Positions 1 to 12,741 of a stretch of 64,000 nt of DNA are shown here, in pieces. Position numbers and translations under genes: made by a program. The stretch comes from Aristolochia californica (Eukaryota > Streptophyta > Magnoliopsida > Piperales > Aristolochiaceae): the NCBI GenBank assembly GCA_029961685.1, contig JARWKL010000016.1, forward strand, positions 19,722,157 to 19,786,156, in the 5' to 3' direction. The notes below the pieces were generated by a model. That model did no database searches and was not told the DNA's origin. It was given only the letters and a program-made list of their open reading frames with translations. Within the stretch, counting starts at the first letter, position 1; every line of letters starts with the position of its first letter.

Positions 1-221
1 CACTTCTTTACTATTATGTGTTGGATGGTCATTTGAGAATTGCGAAACAGATAGTTTCCATATGTTGTGTATTTTTATCCTTCTGTTTTGGTGGGGAGTG
101 GGGTTTTGAGTTCCATTAGCTAGATTGTCAGTTGATGATATGACTTGCGATCTCTTCTTGTTGGCTACCCTTTGGTCAGTGATGCCAATCTACTTTTTCC
201 CTCTTCCTTCAGGTTCCATAA

Positions 222-1713
222 ATGGCTTTTGCCAGTAAAGTTGGAAGTTTACTTAGAAGGACAGTTGGCCAGTCCTCATCCACTCCGTCATTATACCAAG
301 CAATAAGATGCATGTCATCTTCCAAGCTCTTTATTGGAGGTGTGTGTTTCACTTAATCTCGAACACATCTAAAATAATCTGCATAGTGTAACATTCTAAT
401 GGTTTTCATTGTAGGTCTCTCTTATAGCACGGATGATATTAGCCTTAGAGAGGCTTTCACAGGCTATGGGGAAGTCATTGAAGGTGAGCGACACTTATTT
501 CATTGAACCTATTGTTTTTTTTCCCCTAGATATAGGTGCAGTGCTGACATAGTTGTACCGCAGCAAGAGTTATCATGGATCGTGAGACTGGGAGATCAAG
601 AGGTTTTGGATTTGTTTCCTTCACCTCTAGTGAGGAGGCTTCTGCTGCCATCTCTGCCATGGATGGAAAGGTAAAAAGTAATTCTGTGTGAGCTTAATTG
701 TAAATACTTCAGTTTTTCTTGATAAAGATCTTTAGCACAGAAAAAATTGGCTATTTGATTATGGTATTGGATTCAGCTACCAGAATTTGGAGTAATAGGT
801 AGCTGATTTTTATCTTCTGGTCAGTAAGTAGTGCAGTAAGGGCCTAGTAAATTCAATGTGGATTGTATGCTGCTCTTATTTGAAGGAAATTTGGTCACTA
901 TGTTTTCTTCGAGAGACAAAGCTATTATACAATGGAAACTGTATGTGAGATAACAATCCTGTAAGGAAAGGAAACTGAGAATCACTTTAGAACTGTTGAA
1001 CTTCTGCATGAACTCTAAGGAAAGAGTATAAGACATTTAATCTATAATTCTGGTCAAAGATTCTGGCTGATGTACTTAAACCTTACTGGTGCTGTTGTTG
1101 GCAGGATCTTCATGGCAGAATGGTGAGAGTGAATTATGCTACTGATCGGACCGGAGGTTTCCGTGGTGGCGGTGGTGGTTATGGTGGTGGGGGCTATGGT
1201 GGAGGTGGTGGTTATGGAGGTGGAGGCAATTATGGTGGTGGAGGTGGTTATGGAGGTGGAGGCAATTATGGTGGTGGAGGTGGCTATTCTGGAGGCAGCC
1301 CTGGTGGTAACTATGGGGGTGGTGATGTGTATGGTGGCAGTGGCGGAGGTGGCTATGGTGCCCCACCTAGCAGTGCTGGTGGTTTTGGTGGTGATAACTT
1401 TGGAAGTGGTGGCAGTAGCTATCCTGGGGGTGGTGCCGGTGGGTATGGAGGGCCTGTTGGTGATGGTGTAAGTGGAGGCTATGAAGTTGCTGGAGGTGGT
1501 GGTGGTGGGAATGACAACTTCCCTGCTAATCTGGCCGGAAATGACAGCTCTACAAGTGGCATTGGGTCTAGCAGTTTCGGAACAAATGCTAGCAGCAACT
1601 TTGGTGATGATAAACAAGGAGGTTTTAAAGATGTGAACCAGGACTTCGGTTTGGAAGAGAGCTTCAAAGATGACAATGACGAGCCTGATGATTTTGCCAA
1701 CAGGCGAGCGTGA
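222..1713 (+). CDS. Glycine-rich RNA-binding protein, mitochondrial type (RRM)
   Basis: Spliced CDS: exons 222-339, 415-483, 564-670, 1105-1713; 300 aa. Seen: an N-terminus rich in Arg, Ser and Leu with no acidic residue before about residue 46, like a mitochondrial presequence; one RRM from about residue 35 to 110 with RNP2 LFIGGL (36-41) and RNP1 RGFGFVSF (75-82); then a long Gly/Tyr-rich tract (about 113-220) coded by GGTGGTGGA-like repeats; and an acidic tail with [10 protein letters not shown]. This layout matches plant mitochondrial glycine-rich RNA-binding proteins (GR-RBP2/4/5 group), which bind organelle RNA and in some cases act in C-to-U editing (ORRM proteins). The editing role here is inference. 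A cag acceptor just before the ATG (210-212) implies an intron in the 5' UTR, so the transcript starts further left, perhaps outside the window. Confidence 0.9.
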
Positions 1714-2251
1714 CGAAGCACGATTAATTATATGGTTTAGTGAATTATTCCACCGTTGATTAAGAGCATAACTGTGGTTTTGATAGTGGTTATGAACAGG
1801 TCTAAGTGTCTTTTTCGCTTTCTGTTCCATTTGGTTGTTTTACCCGAATTCCAGCTCTGCACATCGGTTGAGCGAATGATGATGGTATTTTACTAGAACG
1901 ATACATGAATTGTGTAGATGCTTTTAGTTACTCATGCAAGTGCCATTCTACTGTTTTTAATCTCAAATTCGACTTTATTTCCCATCTCATATTCGTGAAA
2001 CTATGATCAGAAGTGCACCCTGTATAGCTTTCTGACATAGTTGCTTTGAAGTCATATGCTGGAAAAGGTGATGAGAAAATTATTAGGCAGAGCTTGGGAA
2101 GTAAATCTTCTCCATAACATTATATCTTCGAAACAGAAGTCTTAGCCGCACCCAATGAAGGCTGCATACAGAAATCTTTGGAGCAGTTCTACTAGAAAAA
2201 CAGGGAGACTAGAATCTCTCTTTTATCTTTGTATATCCAAGGAAATAATTT
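1714..2251. other. Convergent intergenic spacer
   Basis: Holds the 3' UTRs of the RRM gene on the plus strand and the POLAR-like gene on the minus strand, which face each other. AT-rich, with no further gene seen. Confidence 0.7.
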
Positions 2252-4745
2252 TCATTCTAGTGATAACTGTTCATCCAGTGTTCGAAGCATTTTCTGAGCG
2301 TTTAAAACAACAGGAGAACCTTGCCTTGTTTTCTCTACAATCTGTTTTATCAATAGTTTCCCAAGCTCATCGTCTTCCTCTTCCTCTTCCTCTTCCTCAC
2401 TTTCAATCTTGATTTGTTTATAGTCAAGCTGCTCTAAATCCCTTTTCTCAGTGTCTTGTAGAAGTATATTGCCATTATCACCAACCCCAATCTGATCATA
2501 AAGTAAGCTGCGATAAAATGAATACACTTCTGTATTTTCAATCTGCTTATTTTTACTTTTTGCAGCTGGTGGTGTCCCCTGTACTTCTGCAGTCTTCATG
2601 AACTCATCGTATGCTTCATTATATGCATTTAGAGCATCGCCAGATAGATTCATAAACAAGGGTTGAACCATGGAATTGCCATGGTCCATCACAGTTGGGC
2701 TTCCTTGAGTAGAAGACGATTCAAAATCACTGTATGACATATCTCTGTTAGAGTTCATCTTCTCAACTTCCATCAAGTGCAATTTCCTTGTGGTGTATTG
2801 CAGTTCTATCTCTAGCTCTGCAATGTGCTCTTCAAGCCTTGATTGTATGAGTTCATGTAGACGCAGGCTCAATTCTTTAGGCGACACAGCATTCTTCCCA
2901 GGTGGAGTACAATTGGTGGAGCTGCTGCCTGTGTCATGATCTGGGTCATGGACGTGGTTGAAGTTATCAGCTTCAAGTTCTCCTTGAATAAGATCACCAA
3001 CCAGATCTGGATGGATCTGCATGATAAAAGTTAATAAAGATAAGAAAAAAGTGCCATTTTTTAAAAGAAAAATTTAGCTTAGAAACAGATAAACCACACC
3101 AAGGATGGGGAAATGAAAGTATGGATTCTCTTTTCTTTTTCAAATTAGTAACACACCAAGAGATCTTTGTGCTGTGAACTAAAACATAAGGAAGAGTAAA
3201 CCAATGTCACATCGTTACTATTCATAACTGAACACTTGTAGTAACTCATGAGAAGCGGATAATGGCATCAGAGCATATCCAAATAGTGGACTAGATCTTC
3301 ATCAGAGGATTTGCATTTGTTGTGAGGATACAAAAGAGAAAATTTTGCTTTTGACTATCAATTACACAATGTACAGTGCACCCCTTTCGAGGCGAGACTT
3401 GAAACCAAAGATTAAAAATTCAGCAAAAGAAAAAATTGAAATAAATAATTATTCTGCCACAAGCTGATCACAGTGTCTATGGTAAATGTATGAGACTTTC
3501 ATTTAGAAACAAAGATAATGGATTTGATTTTTTTTAAAAAAAAATAGAAGAAAAAATGTGAATTAAGACAAGAAAGGTAGAAATTCCTTTAAACTATTTA
3601 CCTATTATTAAAACAACTAGAATGGTTAGTATTGTTCTTGAATGATAGCATGAATTTTAATATTATAAAAAAACAATTATTTTCCATCTGAAAGATAATT
3701 ATACTTAAGGTTATTTACCTAAATATCCTTGGATTATTGCAAAATTATACATACTCTCTGAATATCATTCAAATCAGCTTCATACCCTTGCTATCAGCTA
3801 CTGTCAATAAATTCTATGTCACAAAAAGAGACAGAGTAACCTTGTTGTAATGCAATATTCTTCATTCTACATTTGAGTCGATGAATCCACGCAGTCAATG
3901 TGGTACATAGCTGAATGACCCAATTAATAAAACTTGAGAGAAGCTTTATTATTTTACTGCAATGTAAGATAAGTTGGAGAAAAATATTATGTTCTCATTT
4001 TTTGAGTTTTTTCATCCCAAGGCTAGAGTGAGCTGAACTGATAGAATGACAATGGAATGGGAGAATATTTGTAGTATACAAGTAGTTGTTGAAATCCTAG
4101 GGGTATGTATTCAATTTTGCAATACTCCAGGGGTGTAGGTAATTAACATTTAGTTTTTTGAATATGGTAATTAACTTTTATATTGAACCAGTATTTGTGT
4201 CTGCTCATCTTAAGTATCCATGAGGTTAAACCCTTAGCTGCTTCCTGTTCCTGTCTTTCATTATGAGACTGTTTTTTTCCCTTTATCCTCCCACTAAAAT
4301 TTTACAAAGTTAAAGCAGGACTTCTAAAAGAAAACTGGACGTTTTTCACTCATTTGCAATTTATGAAAAATTTGTTGTATTTTTCACTACTCTCCTGTTA
4401 AATAAGGTCATAGCAGTTTGAGGCTACAACTCATAAACAGATTCTCAGCAAGCATTTTGATTTTGCATCATTCACATTCATACAGAAATAAATTTAGAAT
4501 AAAACTAAAGATGTTATTAAACATCAAAACAGGTGGTAGTTGGATTATTCATTTGAACCAGCCGGTCTAGTTTGAGCCATTCTTTCCTAAGTAATCTTGC
4601 CAGTGGTGATCCATAGAGATGGATAATAAGGGCTCAAATTTAAGCAAAATACCCAAAATGGATGGATCCAATCATGTGAAGTAGATTTGAATCCCTTTAA
4701 ATCAACAACTGCAAAAAAAATTCTTTTATGAGTATTGCGCATGCT

Positions 4746-4777
<32 letters not shown>

Positions 4778-7700
4778 ATACACACACACACAATATGATT
4801 GATTTAAAGGATGGGACAGATAATCTACTTGATTGGATTCTAAGAAAGGATTGAGCGCTAAAGTAGGCCAGTTCCATCCTTTTAAATCAGACAGCTCCAG
4901 CCAACAGTGTGTCTTATGAGCTAAAATTAGTTTGTGGAGGATCCTTTCAACTCCAATTGTTCTACTGATCTTTCTCTCTATAAATCAGATGTCAGACCTG
5001 CTTAACAAGCCATAGCAGGGTTGCATCAGTAGTTGACACAGCTTATATGAGCAAGCCCACAAAAAGTAGCTAGTAGTTTCCCGCTAGAGAAGAGATGCTA
5101 TATTATTTCCTATCCATATCTTGAGTCAAACTGCCTAGTCAGATTTATGGCAAATGGGACTGTACTCTGTATGATTTCTCAAAGAGTGAAATTGAACAAG
5201 AGGTAAGGGCAGTCGACCATCATCAAGTATAGGATTTAACCATTGAATTTCCCTAGCAAGCTTGAAGAGACATGTGAGGCCATCAACGACAATGTTGAAG
5301 AGATGTGGGGATATTGGATTGCATTGCCGGAGACCCCTTGAGGTAGCAAAATATCCACATGCTCCTCCGTTGATAAGCACAAAGAATCGAGTGGAAGAAA
5401 GGCAGATATGGTCCCATTGCTTCCATTTTTCCCCAAACCCCATAATGTGAAACATAAGAATCAAAGAAGCAGCAGCTAACTTTGCTGAAAGCTTTCTCAA
5501 AGTTTAGCTTTAACATGATCATAGGCTTGGAGGACCTCCTAAAAGAATCAATTGATTCATATACGACCATAGGAGTGTCAAGGATGACTCTACCCTTTGA
5601 TGAAAATGCTTTGCTCCTTGTTGATAACATGGTTCTTGACTTGCTTAAGCCTACAAGCCAGGATACGAGCAATGATCTCGTATGTCCCATAATCTGATTG
5701 GGAGATAATCTTTGATGGATTCAGCATTCTCTTTTTTCAAATAAGAGTGATGAAGGAAGCGCCATGGTCTCAGTATGTCATTCCTTTCTTGCGAAACTCA
5801 TGGTCTGAACATCCTTATCAATGAAAGGTCAAGCACCTCTAAAGAATTCCCCATTAAACCAGACCAGGCCATATATCACATCATTATGTACTTCTTATAA
5901 AGAAAATCAAGACTGGATAGCCAAAGATATGCTGAATCCTATGAAGTTAAGTTCCAGATTTTTTTTTTAAAGTATTGCTAAGATCTAGATGTTAGAGCAA
6001 GAATGAAGACAAATTTAAAAAACCTTCTTCAATAATGTAGCGAAAAGGTTCCCATTATCATGATTATAATAATTTACTATTAAAGTATAGGGAAGAAAGT
6101 TGCTACTGACCTCACTAAGACCTGACAAACTTCTCTCCAAGCAAGCAGCATTCATGTTAAGCTCCAATCTCTCAAGTTCTGCTTCAAGCTCTGCTTCAAT
6201 TTTACTTCTGAAATCCTCTTTTTCATCAGCCTTAGTACTAACAGAGGGGTCAATCATCTCTTGCAATTCCAAATATTCATTTGTCAGATCCTTAACGGTA
6301 AGTGAATCTTTCATATCCAGCTCCTCTTGTAAATCTTGGACCAAGTTCTGGCTCTGTTTCAATAACTCATTTAAGTTGTCCACTTCTCTTTTGTGGGTAA
6401 CAATTGTAGATATAATCCCGAGCACAATCCCAGCACAAAAAGGAATCATACTGTCCACCGATCCTGGAAATAGTTTAGATGTTAGTGGGTCATCAAGAGG
6501 CAAGTGTTAAGGGTTAATTATGTATTACACTAGGATTTGCCGGCTTGACTGTATTGGTAAGAATAAGTCAGCACAAAAGAAGAAGATAGACATGTCTGTG
6601 ATGTGATGGTGTTCTAGACATTCCTCCAATGTGAGTGAAGAAGGTACCAGTTGGCTATATATATTTTGATATCCAGTCTAAAGCAATGAAGATTTCACTA
6701 TTGGAAGTGTGGTGTCTTCCTGCTTGGACAACAGTGATATGCTTTCTATGCATTGAAAATTCTAGCATAACACCATTCAGGAAAAAAAAAAAAACCTAAA
6801 ACTGATATGATTCTTGAGCAGATTATATAAAGGACAAAAGCAACTGGGAACATAAATACCTTTTAGAAAATTCTGCTGTTTTGCACATATGATTACAGAG
6901 ACTAAACAATCATGATGAAGCATTTACCTTGTGACCTGAAGTATTTGCCAGAGGAACTGACACTGGAAATGCTTGACCTTCTGTGCTTTACCTTTCCCCT
7001 CTGCTTTAGCACTTTCCTTGGGAGCTCTATCAAGCCTGCTCCATTTATATTTGGAGCACTATCCATAACATCAGTTTCTCTTAAACCACTCCCAACTGTC
7101 AGTTCTAACTGCTGCTTTGTGCTCTCAAAAGAAGCACATGAAAACTCAGTATTTGCCCTGCTAATTATTTGCTTTCCATCTGTTACAAGAAATGGGCTAA
7201 TAGCACTATTTGATGTAGATGGCAGTGAACTGAAAACGTATTCTTCAGTCTCAAATTGTTGCTTGTACATCTGGGCAATCAGACAACTTTCTAAGGAAGT
7301 CATGGGTTTAACGGAATAATACCGGCGAGAACATTTACTGTTAAAAGATCTACTTTTACCAAATCCACTACCCATAGTGAAACTTCTTGGAGAGAAATCG
7401 GGCTGCCATGCGTTGGCTGGATACTTTGATGCAGAATCCAACTTGTCAGCAAAATCATGGTCATTTTCTTTCATTATGTTCTCAGTAAGGCCACTGGTGG
7501 AAGCAATTGAATAAGCTGGCTCAATATTTAAATGTGAAATATCTGAAATCATTTCGGCAGAATGAGCTGGAGTTTCCTCTTTATTTGGAGAATTCGACTC
7601 ACTTATCTGCCGCCTGACTCGCCGGCGGAAAAGGCTTTCATCTTTATTCAGTTTACCAAATTCTGATCTTTTATGTGTAACCTCTTTCTCAGGTTTTGAG

Positions 7701-7834
7701 ATGACATTAGATTTATCTTCAGTTGTGTTTCCAGAAAATGATCCTGATAAAACATCTCTGTCCTTCACCACATTCTGCCAGAACTTAGCTAAGTATCCAG
7801 CACCAGCAGCAGCTGCAACTACCCACGTATCCAT
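2252..7834 (-). CDS. POLAR-like coiled-coil protein
   Basis: Reverse-strand CDS: exons 7834-6928, 6463-6111, 3016-2252; 674 aa. I chose the ATG at 7834 (MDTWVVAAAAGAGYLAKFWQ), not the in-frame ATG 12 codons upstream, because this family starts this way. Seen: an N-terminal Ala/Gly hydrophobic stretch; a long Ser-rich region; a hydrophobic segment at about 308-324 (IPFCAGIVLGIISTIV); coiled coils after it, including ELEAELERLELNMNAACLER; a further coiled coil at about 469-509; and an acidic Glu run near 625-640. The motif order fits POLAR (POLAR LOCALIZATION DURING ASYMMETRIC DIVISION AND REDISTRIBUTION), a cortical scaffold polarised in stomatal-lineage cells that recruits GSK3/BIN2 kinases with BASL. 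Polarity function here is inferred from family. Intron 2 is 3.1 kb and contains a LINE remnant. Confidence 0.75.
4747..4793. repeat. (CT)n-(CA)n microsatellite
   Basis: About 27 nt of CT repeat followed by a short CA repeat, inside intron 2 of the POLAR-like gene. Confidence 0.9.
5120..5760 (-). mobile_element. LINE (non-LTR) reverse transcriptase remnant
   Basis: The reverse strand, read across frame breaks, shows non-LTR reverse transcriptase motifs: VYESIDSFRRSSKPMIMLKL, NFEKAFSKV, FVLINGGACGYFATSRGLRQ (the G-x-xRGLRQ block) and NPISPHLFNIVVDGL. The finger/palm part is recognisable, but frames shift several times and neither the endonuclease nor the 3' tail was found. It lies in intron 2 of the POLAR-like gene in the same orientation and explains part of that intron's length. 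Confidence 0.75.
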
Positions 7835-10800
7835 AGTTCTCACTCTCCCTTCAGGAGAAAAGCTAACCAAGTTCAGAATGCCTCACAAGGTAGTTCTTCA
7901 TTGCAGATCCCTAGCCTATACAAAGAAAAAGGGAAATGTAGAAAGACCAGGATAACTAGAAGTGGAAGAACAATTGAAGCAAACAACAAAAAAACAAAAG
8001 CAAAATCAGAGGAAGTGATCCACAAACAAATCAAAATACGAACTAAAACAAAAATGAGGTCTGTGAAGCTGGGCATAATATAAAAGAATGATAACTCAAT
8101 AGCAAGAAACTGAGTACAAACGATGAATTGATTACATCTCAACTGGATGAAAAGGAAGATGCACTGAGATATTTTAATTTTTAAGATCAATGCGACAATC
8201 CAAAACCACTAAAAAGAAAAGAGAGCCAAAAAAAGTAGAAAAGATCCCAATCAAATGGTGAGCTAAAAAACTGAATGAGCAAATGCGCAAATGCATAAAC
8301 ACTGACGGAAACAGCATGAGAACACGAACTCAAAATCATGTTCAGAAAGACCTAAAGAACTTTTCTTTCCCAAGAGCAAACCCGTCAAAGTCTTTGAAAG
8401 CCAGCGGCCCAAAAAACAGCAACCCACAGAAGAAAAAATCCAGAGAACGAAAGGGAAAATGAAAATAACCCCAAATGTCTGTGGCCTTTCTACTGCAATT
8501 CCCATCATCAATATCAGTGTTTCGTTGAAACTTGACCCAGAAAAAAAAAAAAACATATCCCAAAAAAAACGCTTACTTCCCGTCTTTCCGCCAAGAAAGC
8601 CAGTCCCGTTTCACGACCCCGAGAAAAATCCGACATTCTATGTCGATAGCGGGTTAGATTCCTGGATTGAAGGACACCCTTTGCTGCATATCTACTTAGC
8701 AAGTACTTGTAGCGGACCTGTAGCAAAGGGTTGTAGCGCGAATGCAGAAGGCTAGTAATTTTGTCTCCCTCTTTTAATCTTCGAACAGCACTACTATGCA
8801 GAATTAGGTGTGTCTGGTAAAAATTCAAAAAATATCTGCTCTTTCAAGTTTAGAAGAAAGAGCCTTTTTTCTTCGTTTTTAATATTTCGGTAATCTTTGT
8901 TGGCAGTATCCAATGTGTGTTTCCTTTCCCTCCCCCGTTTCTCCATTTCTGTTTTCTAATCCCATTTGATAATCCACAACACGGTTTCTTCCTGGAAGAA
9001 GCTTACAATTTATAATTCAAAAATATTTTTCTTCTTGGCATACAGCGTTTCAAGATTTATCGATTTAACTAATTTCATTATCCCACTTCGGGCTAATTTA
9101 TAGTTTCATTCACCCTTAATTACCATTGATTACAGCATTTAATAAAAATTATTTCAGTAATTAATATGAATTAAAGACCCTTAAACCTGAAGTTACTGTC
9201 TTGTTTAAAAGGCCAACCATCTAAGCGGGTAAATGTGATTTAATCTGGGTTATTTCATGTATCAAAATGGTAGATTTTAAAACTTTGCAGGCCTGCAAGT
9301 CCTATTTTGGTAGTTACGCCCAAATGCAGCAAGAAGCCATTGTTGTTTCTCTCTTTTTTTCCTTTTTCATGGCTTTGGAGTTTACTGGAATGGTGGTGAG
9401 TTTAATCTGTCGTTCTTACCCAATCCCAGTTCCCTACTTTCGCAACACTGATTCTTAGAAATTGAAGCTTTGAATGAGGAGAGAGATTTAGATGCATTTC
9501 CGCTTGTGATTCACATGTCTGGTTTGATCAAAAGAGAAGACTGTTCAAACTTCAAAGCAAGAGTTATTTAAGAACACTGTGGGTTGTTTGGATTATCAGC
9601 CATTGGGATTTTAAGATGAATTTTGACACTTACACTAAATCAAATTCTTCAAGAATAGGGAAATTTTTAAACAAAATAAAAAGGACATGTGGGAGGTGAA
9701 GGGATGAAGAAGAACAAACAGATTTGTCAGTGTTCAACTATCAATTTCTTCAACCACCATTTGGTACACCTATCATCTAGATGATTAAAAAGAAATTCAG
9801 TGTTCTTTAATATCTCTTTATGAGCTCCCAGTAATCAGAGCTTTAAATTATCGTAAAAATTCAACACTCTAACACCATTTGAGCATCCAAAAAGTGAAAC
9901 CTGAAACTTTTGGTATTTTTATTGAGCTTGGGCAGTTCATCATCAGAGCCTTGTGGTATGCTGCAAGAGGAAGCATTTGCCTGAAAAGAAACCAGAGAAA
10001 GTAAAGTGGTTTGAATCATTTGATGAGGAGAGTTTCAACTTCCGAGTTGTTTAAAAGGCAGCAGAATCAAGAATCATTAGCCTGCATTTGAAAGCCAGCC
10101 AAGAGCATCATTTGGGTGATTAGTACAAGAAAATTGCTAAATCTGCTTGTTATTATAAGGAGTTAATGATGGTTGCTGGTGTGATACCGTCTCATTAGTT
10201 CAAGTACAACAAATTGGAGTCAGATTTTAGGAAAGTTAAACCATACCTCACCACCTTATTCCCAAACCTTCTCCTCACTTAGGACCTGAATCGGTAGCTC
10301 CCTATCTTGAGTCGGATAAGGAGTCGGTTCGACTCGCCCAATCCTCATACCGAGTCGCCTAATAAATTTTTATTGGGTGAATTGGGACTCGCCTTGACTT
10401 GGGTCCTGACCTGCCTAACTCTCATTATCCAGATTGTAGATTTAGCTACAAGAGATCAACCTTAACCAGCAAGATCAGCCTGAGAACTAAACTGACTGAA
10501 TGCTCCTGAATGGCAATTTGCACTACTTGGTGCAGTAGGCGCCATTCTCTCAGGGACGCAGACTTCTCTTTTGGCCTTTGGGATCAAACATTGCCTCTGT
10601 GTATTCTACTCTGTTGACATACACCGAATTGAAAGAATTTCCCACATCTTTTCCGGTGGTATAAGCCCCTGACATTGTAAAACGATCCCGAACTCTGGGC
10701 TCAGGTTTTGGCATTCTTGAGAGGCAATTCTGAACCAATTCTATTAAGACTTAAGTTTGTTTCTGAACCAATTCTGGAAGAAGGAATTTTCTCCACCAAA

Positions 10801-11354
10801 TCTGTACAAAATAATTGATTGAATTTAGACAGTTAATCTTATTCAGGAACAAGCTCATTAACCAAGTTTACATCTACGAGAAAGGATTCTCACTGCTTCT
10901 GGCCATGCTTTTCAGAAAAAAGAAATGAAAAAAAGTCTGATAAATCTGGTGTTCTCGTTGATGTTTTCACTAATGTTCCAAAACATTTTAAATAAAAAAA
11001 CCTTAAAACAGTTCAATTAGATGAGCACAGATTTTTCCAAATGAAATGGCACTCAATTTGCCATAAGAATCATTTCCCTTTATTTATTTTCAACATGTTA
11101 TTCTGTGAAGTTCTAAGAGATCTTTGAGGTGATCACTCACAAACTTATTTCATACACTGATATTATTCATCTAAGGCCTACATAATTTGACCCTTTTCTT
11201 GACTAATAAATCAGTGCCACACTGCAAAGACCAATGATCCATAGACTAGATTAAAACATTTATTGAATGCTGACTGGACTATTTTTTTGAATTACAGACT
11301 GAATTCCACACCACTTACTGAAGACAATTTTTTCTTTTAAAAGAAAAAGGATAT
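7835..11354. other. Upstream region of the POLAR-like gene and intergenic spacer
   Basis: Roughly 7.8-8.7 kb should hold the 5' UTR and promoter of the reverse-strand POLAR-like gene. The rest, to 11.35 kb, is AT-rich spacer and the 3' flank of the phosphatase gene. A stretch at 10280-10400 repeats GAGTCGG/GACTCG-like words and may be an old transposon fragment. No other supported gene except the doubtful reading frame at 10550-10738. Confidence 0.5.
10550..10738 (-). other. Unassigned 62-codon reading frame, possible exon
   Basis: The reverse strand encodes a polar, non-repetitive peptide containing MPKPEPRVRDRFTMSGAYTT and MFDPKGQKR. Its composition looks more like real protein than the surrounding AT-rich DNA, but I do not recognise the family. 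I see no convincing partner exon, and it lies 0.6 kb beyond the stop codon of the phosphatase gene. It could be a relic exon, a retroposed fragment or chance. Confidence 0.2.
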
Positions 11355-12667
11355 TCAAGAGGCCAGAGTCTGTCTTGCGCAACTGTCCACAGTGCAGACC
11401 AAAATGTCCCGATAGTCACGAGAGAGGGTGAAAGAATCATACACCTTTCCATCTCTGCTCTTCTTGTATTCAAGCAGAAGCCTAGAATGATCAAATGCAG
11501 TCAGCTTTACGAACCCAAAGTCACGGTCCTTGTAAATGCTCCATCTTGTTTGGAGAGTGGTAAAATCTCCAAGACCTGCACCTCCCCCGCCGGCAACGAC
11601 ATGGATTGTTCCATTCAAAGGACCAACGTAGTTGTATTTTTCATTGTTTGTACAGATGTTCTACAGCAAGCAACATGGAGAAGTTCATAAAGTTGCAAGA
11701 TGATAATTATTGGCTTTTCTTTCACACGAGTGAAGAAGTCAAATTGAGTGTCACTCAAAAGAGAAGTATGCTATTCATGAGCATGGAATCAAATGCTTTT
11801 GATGAAAACTTGGTATAAAGAAAAAAGGAGCTGATAGATTTGGCTTATCTTTAAATTGGGTTTGTCTTCTTGGACACAGAAATTTCGCAAAGCATGCTAA
11901 CATCATTTTTTTGCCCTTCGGAAGTTTACAACAAGAGATGTTTTTCAAATATTCATCTCAAGAATTTTTTGCAAAATTTTCAAAAGGGTCTTGATAGCAG
12001 AGAATTTCCATTTATATAGAAATTTTTGGCAACAAGAACATGCCAATGAAAAAAAATTGACATGGAGAAACCAGTATGATGCAAGAGAATCTCAAAGTGT
12101 ACCTGGTAGATTGGACATGTTCTTTCGTAGCTGTGGACATGCCCATACAAGGCAAGATCAACTTTGTACTTCTGCCAAAGTCCTTGAAGACTCTCTCTCC
12201 CCATGGGCTCTGCAAAAGACCCATCCAGAGCATACCAATTATCTGAAGAGTACCCTAAAACTCTATGTGCAAGGAAGATAAGCCATGGCTGTTTACGTCT
12301 GTCTACTGTTGCAAAGCATTCTTCGATAAATTTATACTGCTCAGTCCCTTCTCTCCAATCATGTTCAGTGTTAGCTACACAGAATCGGAACATACCATAA
12401 TCTGTTGAGTACCTGTAAATAGCATTACAAAGTGCACCCATTATAAAGATGAAAATTCAGTAAGAGTAACATTAAAGAGCATTTGCATATCTAACAAGAC
12501 TTGCTTTTGCAAGCCAAAATGAGAAATCGGGATCCCACATGTTAGGTGATTAAACTTTTGATTCTGTTCAACAACTGGCAACGCAGAGCGACTCTCACTC
12601 TCTTTAATGAACATTGTATTAGAGAGAAAGAAAGAGCAAATAGAGAGAGAGCTATATACATAGATAG

Positions 12668-12741
<74 letters not shown>

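Noticed and set aside
1139..1471. Other Val/Met-rich and His-rich frames in the same exon
   Set aside because: Frame shadows of the glycine codons.
1054..1830. Long reverse-strand reading frame (258 codons) opposite the glycine-rich exon
   Set aside because: It is the antisense shadow of GGTGGTGGA-type repeats, giving Thr/Ile/Ser-rich monotony. The sense strand has a clear RRM protein with correct splicing.
2155..2412. Plus-strand frame over the end of the POLAR-like gene
   Set aside because: Antisense to the acidic Glu run of the last exon.
7835..7870. Upstream in-frame ATG of the POLAR-like gene
   Set aside because: Adds 12 residues not typical of the family; the MDTWVVAAAAGAGYL start fits better.
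9267..9458. Short plus-strand frame with a hydrophobic core
   Set aside because: Chance open frame in AT-rich DNA; no homology recognised and no gene context.
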